DNA of 64,000 nt from Pedobacter miscanthi (GCF_003315595.1 NZ_QNQU01000001.1:372001-436000); one strand, 5' to 3'; positions 26,869 to 35,855 are shown, counted from the stretch's first letter. Notes: a model not told the origin generated them from the sequence alone. A program made the numbers and translations.

Positions 26869-27969
26869 ATGGCATTACAATGTGGTATAGTTGGTTTACC
26901 AAATGTGGGGAAATCGACTCTTTTTAACTGTTTATCAAATGCAAAGGCGCAGGCAGCAAACTTTCCCTTTTGTACTATTGAGCCCAATGTTGGCGTAATT
27001 ACAGTACCTGACGATCGTTTAACAAAACTTGCCGAACTGGTAAATCCGCAAAAGGTAGTACCCAATACTATTGAAATTGTGGATATTGCAGGCCTGGTAA
27101 AAGGTGCATCGAAAGGTGAAGGATTGGGCAACCAGTTTTTAGGAAACATCCGCGCAACAAATGCCATTATCCACGTTTTGCGTTGTTTTGATGATGGAAA
27201 CGTAATCCACGTTGATGGTTCAGTTGATCCCATTCGCGATCGTGAAATTATCGACACGGAATTACAGCTTAAAGATTTGGATACGGTTGATAAACGTATT
27301 CAAAAGGTAGAAAAAATGGCTAAAACCGGTGGCGATAAGGATGCAAAACGTACCTACGAAATTTTAACGGTTGTTAAATCACATCTGGAAAGCGGTAAAT
27401 CTATCCGTACGGCGCCATTGGCACAGGAAGATTTTGATTTTATTGAAGATTTAGGCCTGCTTACGCAAAAACCGGTAATGTATGTTTGTAATGTTGATGA
27501 AGCATCGGTTGTTACAGGTAATAAATATGTTGACCTGGTAAGGGAAAATGTTGCTGATGAAAATGCCGAGGTATTGGTAATTTCTGCAAAAATTGAATCA
27601 GAAATTGCTGAACTGGAAAGCTACGAAGAGCGCCAGGAGTTTTTGGCCGATTTAGGTTTAACTGAATCTGGTGTTAATAAACTGATCCGTGCGGCGTATA
27701 AATTATTAAACCTTTACACTTATTTTACAGCAGGTGTACAGGAAGTTAGGGCCTGGACAATTACCAAAGGTTTTACTGCTCCACAGGCTGCCGGTGTAAT
27801 CCACACTGATTTTGAAAAAGGATTTATCCGTGCAGAAGTAATTAAATATAACGATTTCGTAACCCTGGGTTCAGAAAATGCGTGTAAAGATGCAGGTAAA
27901 CTTGGTGTAGAAGGAAAAACCTATGTAGTGGAAGATGGAGACATTATGCACTTCAGGTTTAATGTTTAA
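26869..27969 (+). CDS. ychF: Redox-regulated ATPase YchF (OBG-type)
   Basis: YchF/Ola1 is a ribosome-associated P-loop ATPase of the Obg family. The G1 loop GLPNVGKST is at residues 8-16, G3 is DIAGLVKGASKGEGLG, the altered G4 is NVDE (in place of NKxD, the reason for ATP preference), and a coiled-coil insert and the C-terminal TGS domain (AWTITKGFTAPQAAGVIH, VEDGDIMHFRFNV) follow. The 366-residue length is standard. It stands alone between its promoter and a strong terminator. Confidence 0.96.
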   Translation: MALQCGIVGLPNVGKSTLFNCLSNAKAQAANFPFCTIEPNVGVITVPDDRLTKLAELVNPQKVVPNTIEIVDIAGLVKGASKGEGLGNQFLGNIRATNAIIHVLRCFDDGNVIHVDGSVDPIRDREIIDTELQLKDLDTVDKRIQKVEKMAKTGGDKDAKRTYEILTVVKSHLESGKSIRTAPLAQEDFDFIEDLGLLTQKPVMYVCNVDEASVVTGNKYVDLVRENVADENAEVLVISAKIESEIAELESYEERQEFLADLGLTESGVNKLIRAAYKLLNLYTYFTAGVQEVRAWTITKGFTAPQAAGVIHTDFEKGFIRAEVIKYNDFVTLGSENACKDAGKLGVEGKTYVVEDGDIMHFRFNV

Positions 27970-27994
27970 GCTAAATCCTTAAGATAAAATTACA

Positions 27995-28023
27995 GAGCCA
28001 CTCTTGCGAGTGGCTTTTTTTTT
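27995..28023 (+). terminator. Terminator after ychF
   Basis: GCCACTC-TTGC-GAGTGGC followed by nine T. Confidence 0.9.
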
Positions 28024-28046
28024 GTAATAGTGCTTTTTACAAGGTT

Positions 28047-28330
28047 TTTGCCACGGATGCACGGATTTGCACGATTCTAATTGTTGTAAAGAGTAATTAA
28101 CCACAGATATACACAGATGAACACAGATAATAAGGCGTGGTGTTTTTTTATTATTAGTAGCTGATTTGCTTTCTAAACCCGATTGAAATGAAAAACCCGC
28201 ATCCCGATTTTTTCAATCGGGAGAGGATTTGTAATGAAAAGCGGGAGCATCCTTTAAAAAAAGCTTCTGTTTTTGCTTTTCAAATACCAAGGTTTTTTTG
28301 CCACGGATGCACGGAAATACACGGAAAATT
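28047..28330. repeat. CCACGGAT/CCACAGAT dispersed repeats
   Basis: TTTTTGCCACGGATGCACGG occurs at 28047 and again at 28297, and CCACAGATATACACAGATG at 28102. They belong to the same group as the inverted repeat at 6770-6860. No gene lies in this stretch; a short hairpin CCCGATTGAAA / TTTCAATCGGG is near 28167-28222. Confidence 0.6.
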
Positions 28331-28342
28331 ACTCTTGCAAAA

Positions 28343-28454
28343 CGTCATTTCGAGCGGAGTGTAACGAAGCCGAGAACCACGAAGTGCTCCGCGAAGCTAA
28401 ATCTATCTCGAGATAGATCTCTCCACTACGCCGTGCTTCGGTCGAGATGACGAC
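28343..28454. repeat. Dispersed palindromic element, copy 3
   Basis: CGTCATTTCGAGCGGAG at the left and CGGTCGAGATGACGAC at the right enclose ATCTATCTCGAGATAGATCTC. Longer than copies 1 and 2, with an extra GCGAAGC segment. Confidence 0.8.
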
Positions 28455-28681
28455 ATATTTTATTGGAGTTTGTCAATAGCAGCGGCGTGTAGCGAATCGA
28501 GACTTACTTTGACAATCTTTTGGCATTATCCTTTATAAAGATTGTCAAAGTTTACATAGCTATAGGGACATATTCTATTGGAGTTTGTCAATAGCAGCAG
28601 TATGTAGCGAATCGACACTTACTTTGACAATCTTTTGGCATTATGCATTATAAAGATTGTCAAAGTTTAAATAGCTATAGG
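28452..28681. repeat. Two tandem 115-bp repeats, each with a hairpin
   Basis: Copy 1 (28452-28566) and copy 2 (28567-28681) start GACATATT and end AGCTATAGG. Each holds CTTTGACAATCTTT mirrored by AAAGATTGTCAAAG around a 16-base loop, and GAGTTTGTCAATAGCAGC before it. The pair is closed on the right by another GATCGAGATGACGAC end like that of the dispersed palindrome on its left. Confidence 0.85.
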
Positions 28682-28701
28682 ATCGAGATGACGACTCTTT
28701 T

Positions 28702-29316
28702 TTAAACCTCCAACCCGTAAGCTGCCAATTGCGTTTTGGTATCTTCGTAACTGCTATGGTGAATGCCTCTTAAACCCAAACCTTCGGCAACCTGAACAAA
28801 TAACATCCTGTCATCAATGTACAAACTGGTTTCTACATCACTTTGCGAAATATCGATGGCTACTTTAAAAATATCGGCATCGGGCTTGCGGAAATGCACG
28901 AAACTTGATGACACGAAAAAATCAACAAATTCATTGAGTTTAAATGTGTTGATCCGGTACTGGTTCAGTTCCCTACCTTCGTTGCTAATTACTGCTACTT
29001 TAAGGTTATATTTCTTTTTAAGTTCGCAGATCAACTGGATCATTTCGGGATAAGGAAGTGATTTTTTGAACATGAATTCCTTAAAGTCGTCATAACTAAA
29101 GCTCCGTTCTTCAAAGAAAACTATACGTTCTAAATATTCATCAAGCGTGAGTTTACCCACTTCATAAGTGTCGAAAGTAAGGTGATGACGTTCTTCGAGA
29201 TCAACTGAATCGAGGTTAAAAAGCACAGCTGCTTCTCCCCTTGCCTGCCTGTCCCAGCCGTTGGTTAACAAAACGCCGCCGATATCGGTAAAAAGTGTGG
29301 TTATTTTCTTCTGCAT
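28702..29316 (-). CDS. HAD-IA family hydrolase
   Basis: A 204-residue HAD hydrolase. Motif I is LFTDIGGVLL (first aspartate present, second replaced by glycine, as in the glucose-1-phosphatase-like branch), motif II VAVISNEG, the lysine motif FRKPDADIF and motif IV YIDDRML. It probably dephosphorylates a small sugar or nucleotide phosphate; the substrate is not predictable. Its start is nine bases after the mgtE stop, so the two are cotranscribed. Confidence 0.85.
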   Translation of the reverse strand: MQKKITTLFTDIGGVLLTNGWDRQARGEAAVLFNLDSVDLEERHHLTFDTYEVGKLTLDEYLERIVFFEERSFSYDDFKEFMFKKSLPYPEMIQLICELKKKYNLKVAVISNEGRELNQYRINTFKLNEFVDFFVSSSFVHFRKPDADIFKVAIDISQSDVETSLYIDDRMLFVQVAEGLGLRGIHHSSYEDTKTQLAAYGLEV

Positions 29317-29325
29317 GATATAAGT

Positions 29326-30702
29326 TTAAAGTAAAACGCCTTTCAAAATTAATACGGCAACACTAAAATAAATTACAATCCCGGTTACATCTACCATGGT
29401 GGCTACAAATGGTGCCGATGAAGTAGCCGGATCGAGTTTCAGTTTTTTCAGGATTATAGGCATCATCGAACCGATTAAACTGCCCCAAAGTACAATGCCT
29501 ACCAGTGTAAAAAATATGGTGGTGGCAATTAAAAACCAATGCGGACCATAGTTATAAAGGTGCAGCTCCTGCCAGGTTACAATACGGATAAAACCGATAG
29601 TGCCCAAAATAATGCCAAGCAAAGCGCCTGAAACAAGTTCGCGACGCATTACACGCCACCATTCGGCAATGGTAACTTCGCCAAGGGCCATTGCCTGGAT
29701 AATTAATGTAGAAGCCTGCGAACCGCTGTTACCGCCGCTACTCATAATCAAGGGAATAAACAACGATAAAACTACTGCTTTTTCGAGTTCAATTTCGAAG
29801 TGCTGCATGGCCGTAGCGGTTAACATCTCACCTAAAAAGAGTACAATTAACCAACCGGCACGTTTTTTTACGAGTTTTAAGATCGGGATATCGAGATAAG
29901 GTTCATCTAATGCTTCGGTACCCCCTATTTTGTGCATATCTTCCGTATATTCTTCGTTGGCGATCCACAAAATATCATCCACGGTAACAATTCCCAACAG
30001 GATATTACTTTCATCTACTACGGGTAAAGCCACACGGTTATTCATCCTGAAGATATTGATCGCATCTTCCTGCGGATCGTTGGCTTTTAGCGCGATAAAA
30101 CGTTTATCGGTCAGTTCGCCTATAATGGCTTCAGGATCGGCCAGTAAAACCTCGCGGATACGGATATCATCGAGCAATACACCATCCTTATCGATGACAT
30201 ATACCACATCGATGGTTTCGGAGTTTTTGCCATAACGCCTGATGTGTGCCAGAACACGGGTAATAGACCATTCGGGTTTTACGGCAATGTAATCGGGCGT
30301 CATTAAACGGCCGATACTGTCTTCTTTATAACCTAAAAGTGCGAGCGATTCTTTGCGTTCTTCGGGCGGTAAAAGGGTGATCATTTTTTTAACCACATCG
30401 CCTTTTAATTCGCTGAAAAGTGCGGTACGGTCATCAGGTGGCAGATCTTTGATGATCTGGTTGAGTTTATTACCCGAAAGTTTTTTAATGATACGCTCCT
30501 GGGTAGGAAAATCCAGGATCCTGAATACGTTTACAGCCCTGTTGAGGGATAAGGTTTCGATAAATTTTGCTGCATATTGTGGAAGTTCATCTATCAGTTC
30601 TTCAACATCCGAAATATTCAGTTGATCGAGATATTGCTTTAATGCTTTATCATTCTCTTTTTCAAGTAGTTCCTGAATTTCTTCCACAACCATTTCTTCC
30701 AT
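29326..30702 (-). CDS. mgtE: Magnesium transporter MgtE
   Basis: A homodimeric magnesium channel gated by cytosolic magnesium. The 458-residue protein has the N-terminal helical MgtE domain, a CBS pair (DYIAVKPEWSITRVLAHIRR, then FIALKANDPQEDAINIFRMN and VGIVTVDDILW), the plug-linked start of the membrane part and five hydrophobic segments with the selectivity stretch PLIMSSGGNSGSQASTLIIQ near residue 315 and PFVATMVDVTGIVIYF at the end. The ATG at 30702 was chosen over a TTG two codons earlier. Confidence 0.95.
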   Translation of the reverse strand: MEEMVVEEIQELLEKENDKALKQYLDQLNISDVEELIDELPQYAAKFIETLSLNRAVNVFRILDFPTQERIIKKLSGNKLNQIIKDLPPDDRTALFSELKGDVVKKMITLLPPEERKESLALLGYKEDSIGRLMTPDYIAVKPEWSITRVLAHIRRYGKNSETIDVVYVIDKDGVLLDDIRIREVLLADPEAIIGELTDKRFIALKANDPQEDAINIFRMNNRVALPVVDESNILLGIVTVDDILWIANEEYTEDMHKIGGTEALDEPYLDIPILKLVKKRAGWLIVLFLGEMLTATAMQHFEIELEKAVVLSLFIPLIMSSGGNSGSQASTLIIQAMALGEVTIAEWWRVMRRELVSGALLGIILGTIGFIRIVTWQELHLYNYGPHWFLIATTIFFTLVGIVLWGSLIGSMMPIILKKLKLDPATSSAPFVATMVDVTGIVIYFSVAVLILKGVLL

Positions 30703-30708
30703 ACACAA

Positions 30709-30978
30709 AATTTAATTTATTACATGCCTAAACCTCTATTAACGGTTCGCAAAGGTGCATTTTTATTTCCTAAAAAGCCAACCTACATGCCTGAAATCCG
30801 CATTTTAAATAAGCTAATATAAAAATACAGCCTGATAAAGCCATCGCCAGTGGAGGTTAAGATAATGATTTAATTATTTTTTAACATAAAATACATCAGG
30901 TTAGGCAGAAGCAGGTTTATGATTCGGTTACAGGGTAAAATTTGCCTTTAAATTTGGGTGAAATGTATTTGATTTTTC
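30709..30978. other. Spacer upstream of mgtE
   Basis: Carries the mgtE promoter region on the minus strand; no gene or repeat was seen. Confidence 0.4.
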
Positions 30979-30986
30979 TATATTTG
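30979..30986 (+). promoter_or_regulatory. tRNA-type promoter of truncated tRNA-Arg
   Basis: TATATTTG followed by CAGCCT, the same sequence as before the intact tRNA at 61102; a TTTG at 30968-30971 lies upstream, closer than the usual -33 spacing. Confidence 0.65.
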
Positions 30987-30993
30987 CAGCCTT

Positions 30994-31036
30994 GCTCCCG
31001 TAGTTCAATGGATAGAATTATGGTTTCCGGTACCAT
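30994..31036 (+). pseudogene. tRNA-Arg(CCG), 5' half only (left att site)
   Basis: GCTCCCG is the 5' acceptor strand, GTTC...GAAT the D arm, and ATGGT-TTCCGGT-ACCAT a complete anticodon arm with anticodon CCG. After position 31036 the sequence (CGAGACATTAAC) has no T arm and no CGGGAGC acceptor strand, so the gene is broken at the variable loop. It shares TCCCGTAGTTCAATGGATAG and the next bases with the intact tRNA at 61102 and marks the left junction of the conjugative element. Confidence 0.8.
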
Positions 31037-31575
31037 CGAGACATTAACACAACACATTGACTATCAGACAGATAATTTGTAAAAATTTTTCGCCGTAAAT
31101 TTATTGTAAAACAATTTCAGTAAGCATTAATTTCATAATTGCTGCAATACTATCATCAAGGATATTTGATCAGCAAATCTGAGATATTATGTGAAAGAAA
31201 GATGCGTTTTAAAATTCCCCTACATTCGTCTAATCAATATTTGTACAATAAAAACGGAGCATCAGAGTTCCACGCCGAACACCCTCAAGCAGCCTTCTGA
31301 ATTGGTATGTGAAAGACAACACACTTAATTAGCAAAAAAAATTTAATGCTTATCTTTAAAAAACAATGCTTTCTTAATTCGTTGGCGGGGCAGCTGATTT
31401 CGAGGATTACTTTTCATTCTTTATATTTTCAGTAGATAGGCTAATAAGTTTTTTTTAGAAGTGTAATCAAAATGATGAGTAAAATTAATGACTGATAAAA
31501 ATGCCCGCTAACATTTCATGGAATAAATAAATGGACCTATTTTTATGGATGGGATTTATGAAAAATGATCGGAAT
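31037..31575. other. Gene-free left end of the element
   Basis: About 540 bases with no supported gene. No integrase remnant such as an RHTF or H-x-x-R box was recognised. Codons 1-15 of the longest possible hydrolase frame (from 31531) fall here. Confidence 0.45.
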
Positions 31576-32601
31576 ATGAATATTAGATTAAAAATAGTAA
31601 TAATTATCGCCTATTGTTTATGGCCTATTTTAGCATTTACCCAGGATCTTGGCAAGGTCACAAACCTACAGGCAAGGCATTTCCGGTTAATTAGCCATAA
31701 AGATTCAATCGAATTTATATTGGTCAATGGAAACCTTGATACCATCAAACCGGTTATAATTTTCTGCCAGGGATCTACACCTATCCCATTAGTGATTAAA
31801 TACCCAGAAGGCGATAAATTTATACCATCACTGAATAATTTCGACTATCAAAAATTGTCTAAAGACTTTCATATCATCGTTATTTCTATGCCATATACGC
31901 CATTTGAAGTCGATATCCAAAAACTTGATAAGGACTTTATGTATGTTATCGATAAAGAAAAGTTCCAGGATTTAAGCCCTTCCTATTTGGCTAACAATTA
32001 TTTCGAGAATTACAATAGAAGGGCAAAGCGAGTAATTGATTATCTTTCAAGACAAAAATGGGTAGAAAAAAGAAGGATAAGTATAATCGGACATTCAAGA
32101 GGAAGTAAAATAGCAATAAAATCTTCAGTTGGAAACAAAAAGATTTACAAGGTGGCTTTTCTTAGCGGAAATCCTTTTGGACTCATCGAGCAGTACGTAA
32201 GGGGTTACAGGAGACAGGTCGATCTGGGAGAGATCGAAGCGAAGGAAAGTCAGTATAAGATCGAAGATATCTACCGCGTATGGAAAAAAATAAATGAAGA
32301 CCCGAATTCTGTTAAAAGGAACTTTGGCGATCCGGACAGAACATGGACGAGTTTTGATCAACCATTATTGGATGATTTCTTAAAACTTGAGCAACCCGTG
32401 TATGTTGGCTATGGCACTGAAGATATCAAAGCAATATTATGTGACCTACTTCCAATATTTTTCATTCAAAAGCATAAGGACAATCTGACAATCAAACCTT
32501 ATCTGGGTCTAGAACACAACTTTTACGAGCTGGATGCAAAGAGAAAAATTGATTTCGCAAAAGCACATTGGAACGATGTCATGAATGATGTGATAAAGTG
32601 A
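31576..32601 (+). CDS. Secreted alpha/beta-hydrolase, probable cargo gene
   Basis: A signal peptide (MNIRLKIVIIIAYCLWPILA, cleavage after FTQ) precedes an alpha/beta-hydrolase fold. The nucleophile elbow is IGHSRGSKIA, the oxyanion-side loop FCQGSTPIP, and the final histidine probably lies in LGLEHNFYEL; the acid may be the D of GTEDIK. An earlier in-frame ATG at 31531 would add 15 residues before the signal sequence and was rejected. It is the only long plus-strand gene in the left half of the element, which suggests cargo or resident DNA. Substrate unknown. Confidence 0.75.
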   Translation: MNIRLKIVIIIAYCLWPILAFTQDLGKVTNLQARHFRLISHKDSIEFILVNGNLDTIKPVIIFCQGSTPIPLVIKYPEGDKFIPSLNNFDYQKLSKDFHIIVISMPYTPFEVDIQKLDKDFMYVIDKEKFQDLSPSYLANNYFENYNRRAKRVIDYLSRQKWVEKRRISIIGHSRGSKIAIKSSVGNKKIYKVAFLSGNPFGLIEQYVRGYRRQVDLGEIEAKESQYKIEDIYRVWKKINEDPNSVKRNFGDPDRTWTSFDQPLLDDFLKLEQPVYVGYGTEDIKAILCDLLPIFFIQKHKDNLTIKPYLGLEHNFYELDAKRKIDFAKAHWNDVMNDVIK

Positions 32602-32909
32602 ATCGGCCTGGAATAGCACGCAATGACTTAGCCGCTTATATTCACAGCAATATATGCGTTGCAGCGATAACGGCTCTCGAATTAAAAATCACTTGTGATT
32701 TGATCTAAAGTAATTTGCGTCTTTCGACAAAAGTGTACGCGCTGACTGATGGATTAGGCTTTTCTGTGTAAGTGACTCGTCCTGGATTTATTTGTCGTTT
32801 TTGAACCAAACAAATATTCCCGGCCAACCGGTCAGCAAGCCTCCGGTTTTTGCAGACTTCAGCCGCCTGCTGTTCAGTGGAGGAGTGAGAATGGGGGAAT
32901 AGCGGGTGA

Positions 32910-32936
32910 AAAAAAAGGGCGGGCGAAGCCCGCCGC
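32910..32936 (-). terminator. Terminator of the PRTRC operon
   Basis: GGCGGGC-GAA-GCCCGCC; on the minus strand followed by eight T. Lies 25 bases past the ThiF stop. Confidence 0.88.
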
Positions 32937-32958
32937 TGGAGGATTTTGGCGAAGCTGA

Positions 32959-33756
32959 CTAAACAGAGATCGGCTGTGTACGAAAATCCGCAAGGTTTAC
33001 AAAGAATCCTCGATACTGAATCACGCCCTCTCGGAGCATTGTCCATAACAATGATGCGCCAAGATTTGCAAGGGCTGAATTTATAAAAAGGTCTTGTTTT
33101 ACGAGTGCCTCGGCAAGCGAACAACTTGGGGTATCATCCCCGTTTTCCGAGGCAGTCAAAAGCTCACTATATTCACCAAGCAAAGAGGGAAGTGAAGAAA
33201 CAGTACAAAAATTTTCGGAATTGGCCTGTTGGACGTTACTAATAGTAGAAAGCACAGCCTGTCCCGAATCCCTGCTATTACCAAAGTCCATCAGATATAT
33301 TGGCGTATCCCTATAGTTACCACCTTTGCGGCATGCACCTATCGTTTTTTCTATTTCAATCCTTGCCGACACCGTATCTACACAGGAAATGGTCAGGTTT
33401 GCCGATCTGCTTTGATCTTCTTTGCAGCCGTTTTCAAAACGCTCTGGAACGGCTTTCCAGTTCGTTCCGAAAAAACGGTTAATGCGGTTAATAAGGGCAA
33501 CGCCCTTATTCAGACCGACCTCGTTTTCTGTAAAAAGCTGCCTTGCAAGATTAGCCCGTTGGACGGTATCGTCATCAAAAACATTTACCTGTAAACCCGC
33601 GTGGCCGATTGCATTGAGTGCCTGGTTAATCCGTGAAAGGGCGGTCAGCATCTGACTGCCCGTTCCACCTGCACCAATGAGGTTGACAGAAATAGGGTTT
33701 ACAGGGTTTAAAAAGTTGGGATAAACAATATGGATTCTTTTCCTTGGATTTTTCAT
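32959..33756 (-). CDS. PRTRC system ThiF-family (E1-like) protein
   Basis: A 265-residue E1-superfamily enzyme, which would adenylate the C-terminus of a small ubiquitin-like protein. ATP-binding loop GAGGTGS is at 28-34, the ribose aspartate in VFDDDTV at 61-63, the NLARQ (N69, R72, Q73) and K84 of the E1 core are present, and D127 sits in SCVDTVSAR. C212 in TPSCSLAEALVKQD is the best candidate for the catalytic cysteine. Last gene of the operon and overlapping the E2-like protein B gene by four bases. The chemistry has not been shown for PRTRC enzymes; the motifs are seen directly. Confidence 0.9.
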   Translation of the reverse strand: MKNPRKRIHIVYPNFLNPVNPISVNLIGAGGTGSQMLTALSRINQALNAIGHAGLQVNVFDDDTVQRANLARQLFTENEVGLNKGVALINRINRFFGTNWKAVPERFENGCKEDQSRSANLTISCVDTVSARIEIEKTIGACRKGGNYRDTPIYLMDFGNSRDSGQAVLSTISNVQQANSENFCTVSSLPSLLGEYSELLTASENGDDTPSCSLAEALVKQDLFINSALANLGASLLWTMLREGVIQYRGFFVNLADFRTQPISV

Positions 33757-34466
33757 GATAGCAGGTCTTTAATCGTTTTTGGATGTTTCTTTAGGATGTT
33801 TATTGGAAAGGCTTCATCTGAGGAAATCAGCTTCTGCCAAAGGGAAACAACGTTCACTTTAACCGGAGAAACCTCACCGAGCAGGTGGCTGAATGCCGAA
33901 CCAAAAAAGTAGTTTTCCCAAGTTAAAATAAATGTCTCGAGGTAGCAATCTGTATCAATGTCCACATCTACGCTGCCCATGCACACCCTGCCATCTCTAT
34001 AGACATTAAAAAATGGGGCATAATATAAAATGCTAGACAACTCGGGTCTTTTTGATTCTTTTAAAGCCCACATTTCAAGTGCAGAAGCTGTGGCTTTCCA
34101 TAAAAGTGGTGGCATTGAAGCTACTCCATCTGGAATCGTCAGACCAGCTTTAAAAATCAGATGCCTTTTCATTTCAGGGGTGAACCATATTGCAAAACCG
34201 TTCCGCCCCGAATTGATGTAAACAACTTCCTGCGGGAGCAGCCCCTTTGGCTGTAAAAACCCCTGCCTGTTTTCTACAGATGTACTAAGGATATCAGCAA
34301 GTGACTGGCTTTCACGAACCGAAAGTGGGTGCGCATTTGTCGGCTTTCCGCTTTTTCCTATATCATAGCTTTCAATGTAAAATTCTTCGATCTCCTGTTC
34401 ACGGTAAAGCAAAAGCGCTTTGGCAGGGAGATAGGTTTTAGAAAATTTATTGGTTATATTTTTCAT
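33753..34466 (-). CDS. PRTRC system protein B, E2-like
   Basis: A 237-residue protein of PRTRC family B. Residues 151-164 read PFFNVYRDGRVCMG, which matches the active-site stretch of ubiquitin-conjugating enzymes (HPN...DGxIC): N154 is eight residues before C162, the same spacing as in classical E2s. A tryptophan-rich helix (LTWENYFFGSAFSHL) follows, as in E2 folds. Thus C162 may carry a thioester. Genes on both sides are also PRTRC members. The E2 relation is read from the motif and spacing and is inference until a structure is compared. Confidence 0.88.
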   Translation of the reverse strand: MKNITNKFSKTYLPAKALLLYREQEIEEFYIESYDIGKSGKPTNAHPLSVRESQSLADILSTSVENRQGFLQPKGLLPQEVVYINSGRNGFAIWFTPEMKRHLIFKAGLTIPDGVASMPPLLWKATASALEMWALKESKRPELSSILYYAPFFNVYRDGRVCMGSVDVDIDTDCYLETFILTWENYFFGSAFSHLLGEVSPVKVNVVSLWQKLISSDEAFPINILKKHPKTIKDLLS

Positions 34467-35601
34467 CGTTAAAATCAGTTAGGTTATCGGTTATCCTATT
34501 CAAAACGTCAAAAAACCTTATTTCAAAGCTGTGGTCATGCACCTCGGATAGCTGCACGGTATCAAAGAACTGTATGGTGGTCGGTTCGTCGATTTCGTCG
34601 TACTCCTGCAACGCACTGTTTACCGTATCCATCAACTGATCATATAGGCAGTCATTAAAACTCCAGATAAAAGACAGATAATTTTCAGCATATACCCTGC
34701 TTGAATTATAATATTCATCTTCGTCAAAAACCGCTGTATCAATCCGATCTATCACCGAACAGTCGGGAAAATCAAAATGCAGCGAATATGCCTGTTTTGC
34801 CAAAATCAAAAGTTCCTGTTCCGCCTTGGATGATGGCCGAAAATCACTGATCCGCTTTGCGAGCATTTGCAGGTGTTTTTTGTTATTCAGCTTTTCAAGA
34901 AGCCATTTACTCTTTTCTCCCATCAATTCTATACAATCGAGTATGTATTGCTGCTCTTTTTCATCCTCAAGACATCCTTCATCGCTTGACCAGTCATAAA
35001 TCATATCATAAATGGAAGATAGGTAGCTCCCGTGTTCAGCATGATAAGGGATTCCCCCGATCTGATAGAGGTAAGCTAAAACAGAAAGGAGAAGTTCCGC
35101 TGTTTTTTTTCTTTTATTATCCTGCAATAATTCATACAATGGCTCTACAGGTAGATAATAAAGAGTAGTTTTTGTATCAAAACTTTTCTTTACTGCTACA
35201 CAGGCTACATGTTCTTCATCGTGTATTACAATTAATTCCAATGACTTATCTATCCTATCAAGCTTTTGCTTTAAATCATTGATCGATTGCGCTATATTTT
35301 CAGGGTATACTGATGATGGAAAATTCATAAGGGGCAATCCATAAAAGCTGCACAGGTTTTCGGCAGAACTGAAAAACTCCTTTTCAACGATGAGCTGATC
35401 GCTGATCTCCAAAGGATAACCATTGATTAACGGATTAAAAACATGGTTTAAAAAACCATTTCGGTAAGTGTTTGCGGAGCGGGTCTTTTTCTGTCTTTTC
35501 TTATTTCCGAGAGATCGGGCAGCCTGTCCAGTCCTGTAAGAAATCTTCCCAAACTTTGGTGAAGCTTCCAGTTTTGCGAGTATTGTTCTGTTTTGATGCA
35601 T
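34447..35601 (-). CDS. PRTRC-associated protein (position of protein F)
   Basis: A 384-residue mostly helical, acidic protein with no recognised domain. It begins with a basic stretch (GQAARSLGNKKRQKKTRS) and has FNPLINGYPLEISDQL, which resembles PRTRC family F, whose genes lie at this place in the cassette. It overlaps protein B by 20 bases and is followed upstream by protein C. No catalytic motif was found. Confidence 0.6.
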   Translation of the reverse strand: MHQNRTILAKLEASPKFGKISYRTGQAARSLGNKKRQKKTRSANTYRNGFLNHVFNPLINGYPLEISDQLIVEKEFFSSAENLCSFYGLPLMNFPSSVYPENIAQSINDLKQKLDRIDKSLELIVIHDEEHVACVAVKKSFDTKTTLYYLPVEPLYELLQDNKRKKTAELLLSVLAYLYQIGGIPYHAEHGSYLSSIYDMIYDWSSDEGCLEDEKEQQYILDCIELMGEKSKWLLEKLNNKKHLQMLAKRISDFRPSSKAEQELLILAKQAYSLHFDFPDCSVIDRIDTAVFDEDEYYNSSRVYAENYLSFIWSFNDCLYDQLMDTVNSALQEYDEIDEPTTIQFFDTVQLSEVHDHSFEIRFFDVLNRITDNLTDFNDEKYNQ

Positions 35602-35620
35602 TTCGCTGCGTTTTTCATGG

Positions 35621-35839
35621 TTAACCTTTTGTACCTAATGTGGTAATGAATTTAAATTCGAGGGCATCCCCTTTGATTTCGGGCCCCTCTATCTTTGCAG
35701 TAGTGAGGATGGGGTAAGTTCCCGAATAAAAATCCATGACCTGCTCGGGGCTGAATTTTTGGGCGGGGTCAGAAAGTTTTACTTCCTGTCCTTTGTCACT
35801 AAAAACGAATCTTCTTGGTATTGCGGTAGCTTTAAGCAT
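35621..35839 (-). CDS. PRTRC system protein C, ubiquitin-like candidate
   Basis: A 72-residue protein. Predicted layout from the sequence is strand-strand (ATAIPRRFVFSDKGQEVKL), helix (SPEQVMDFYSGTYP) and strands (TTAKIEGPEIKGDALEFKF), the order of a beta-grasp. It ends with glycine (GTKG, G72), as proteins activated by E1 enzymes do. Beside an E1-like and an E2-like gene this makes it the probable substrate of the cassette. The fold is inferred, not shown. Confidence 0.88.
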   Translation of the reverse strand: MLKATAIPRRFVFSDKGQEVKLSDPAQKFSPEQVMDFYSGTYPILTTAKIEGPEIKGDALEFKFITTLGTKG

Positions 35840-35855
35840 GGTCTAAAATTTTTGG

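Noticed and set aside
31037..31575. Remnant of an integrase gene at the left end
   Set aside because: No RHTF, H-x-x-R or catalytic tyrosine box was found in any frame.
32705..33124. 139-codon frame overlapping the end of the ThiF gene
   Set aside because: Runs over the terminator hairpin at 32910 and overlaps a well-supported gene on the same strand.
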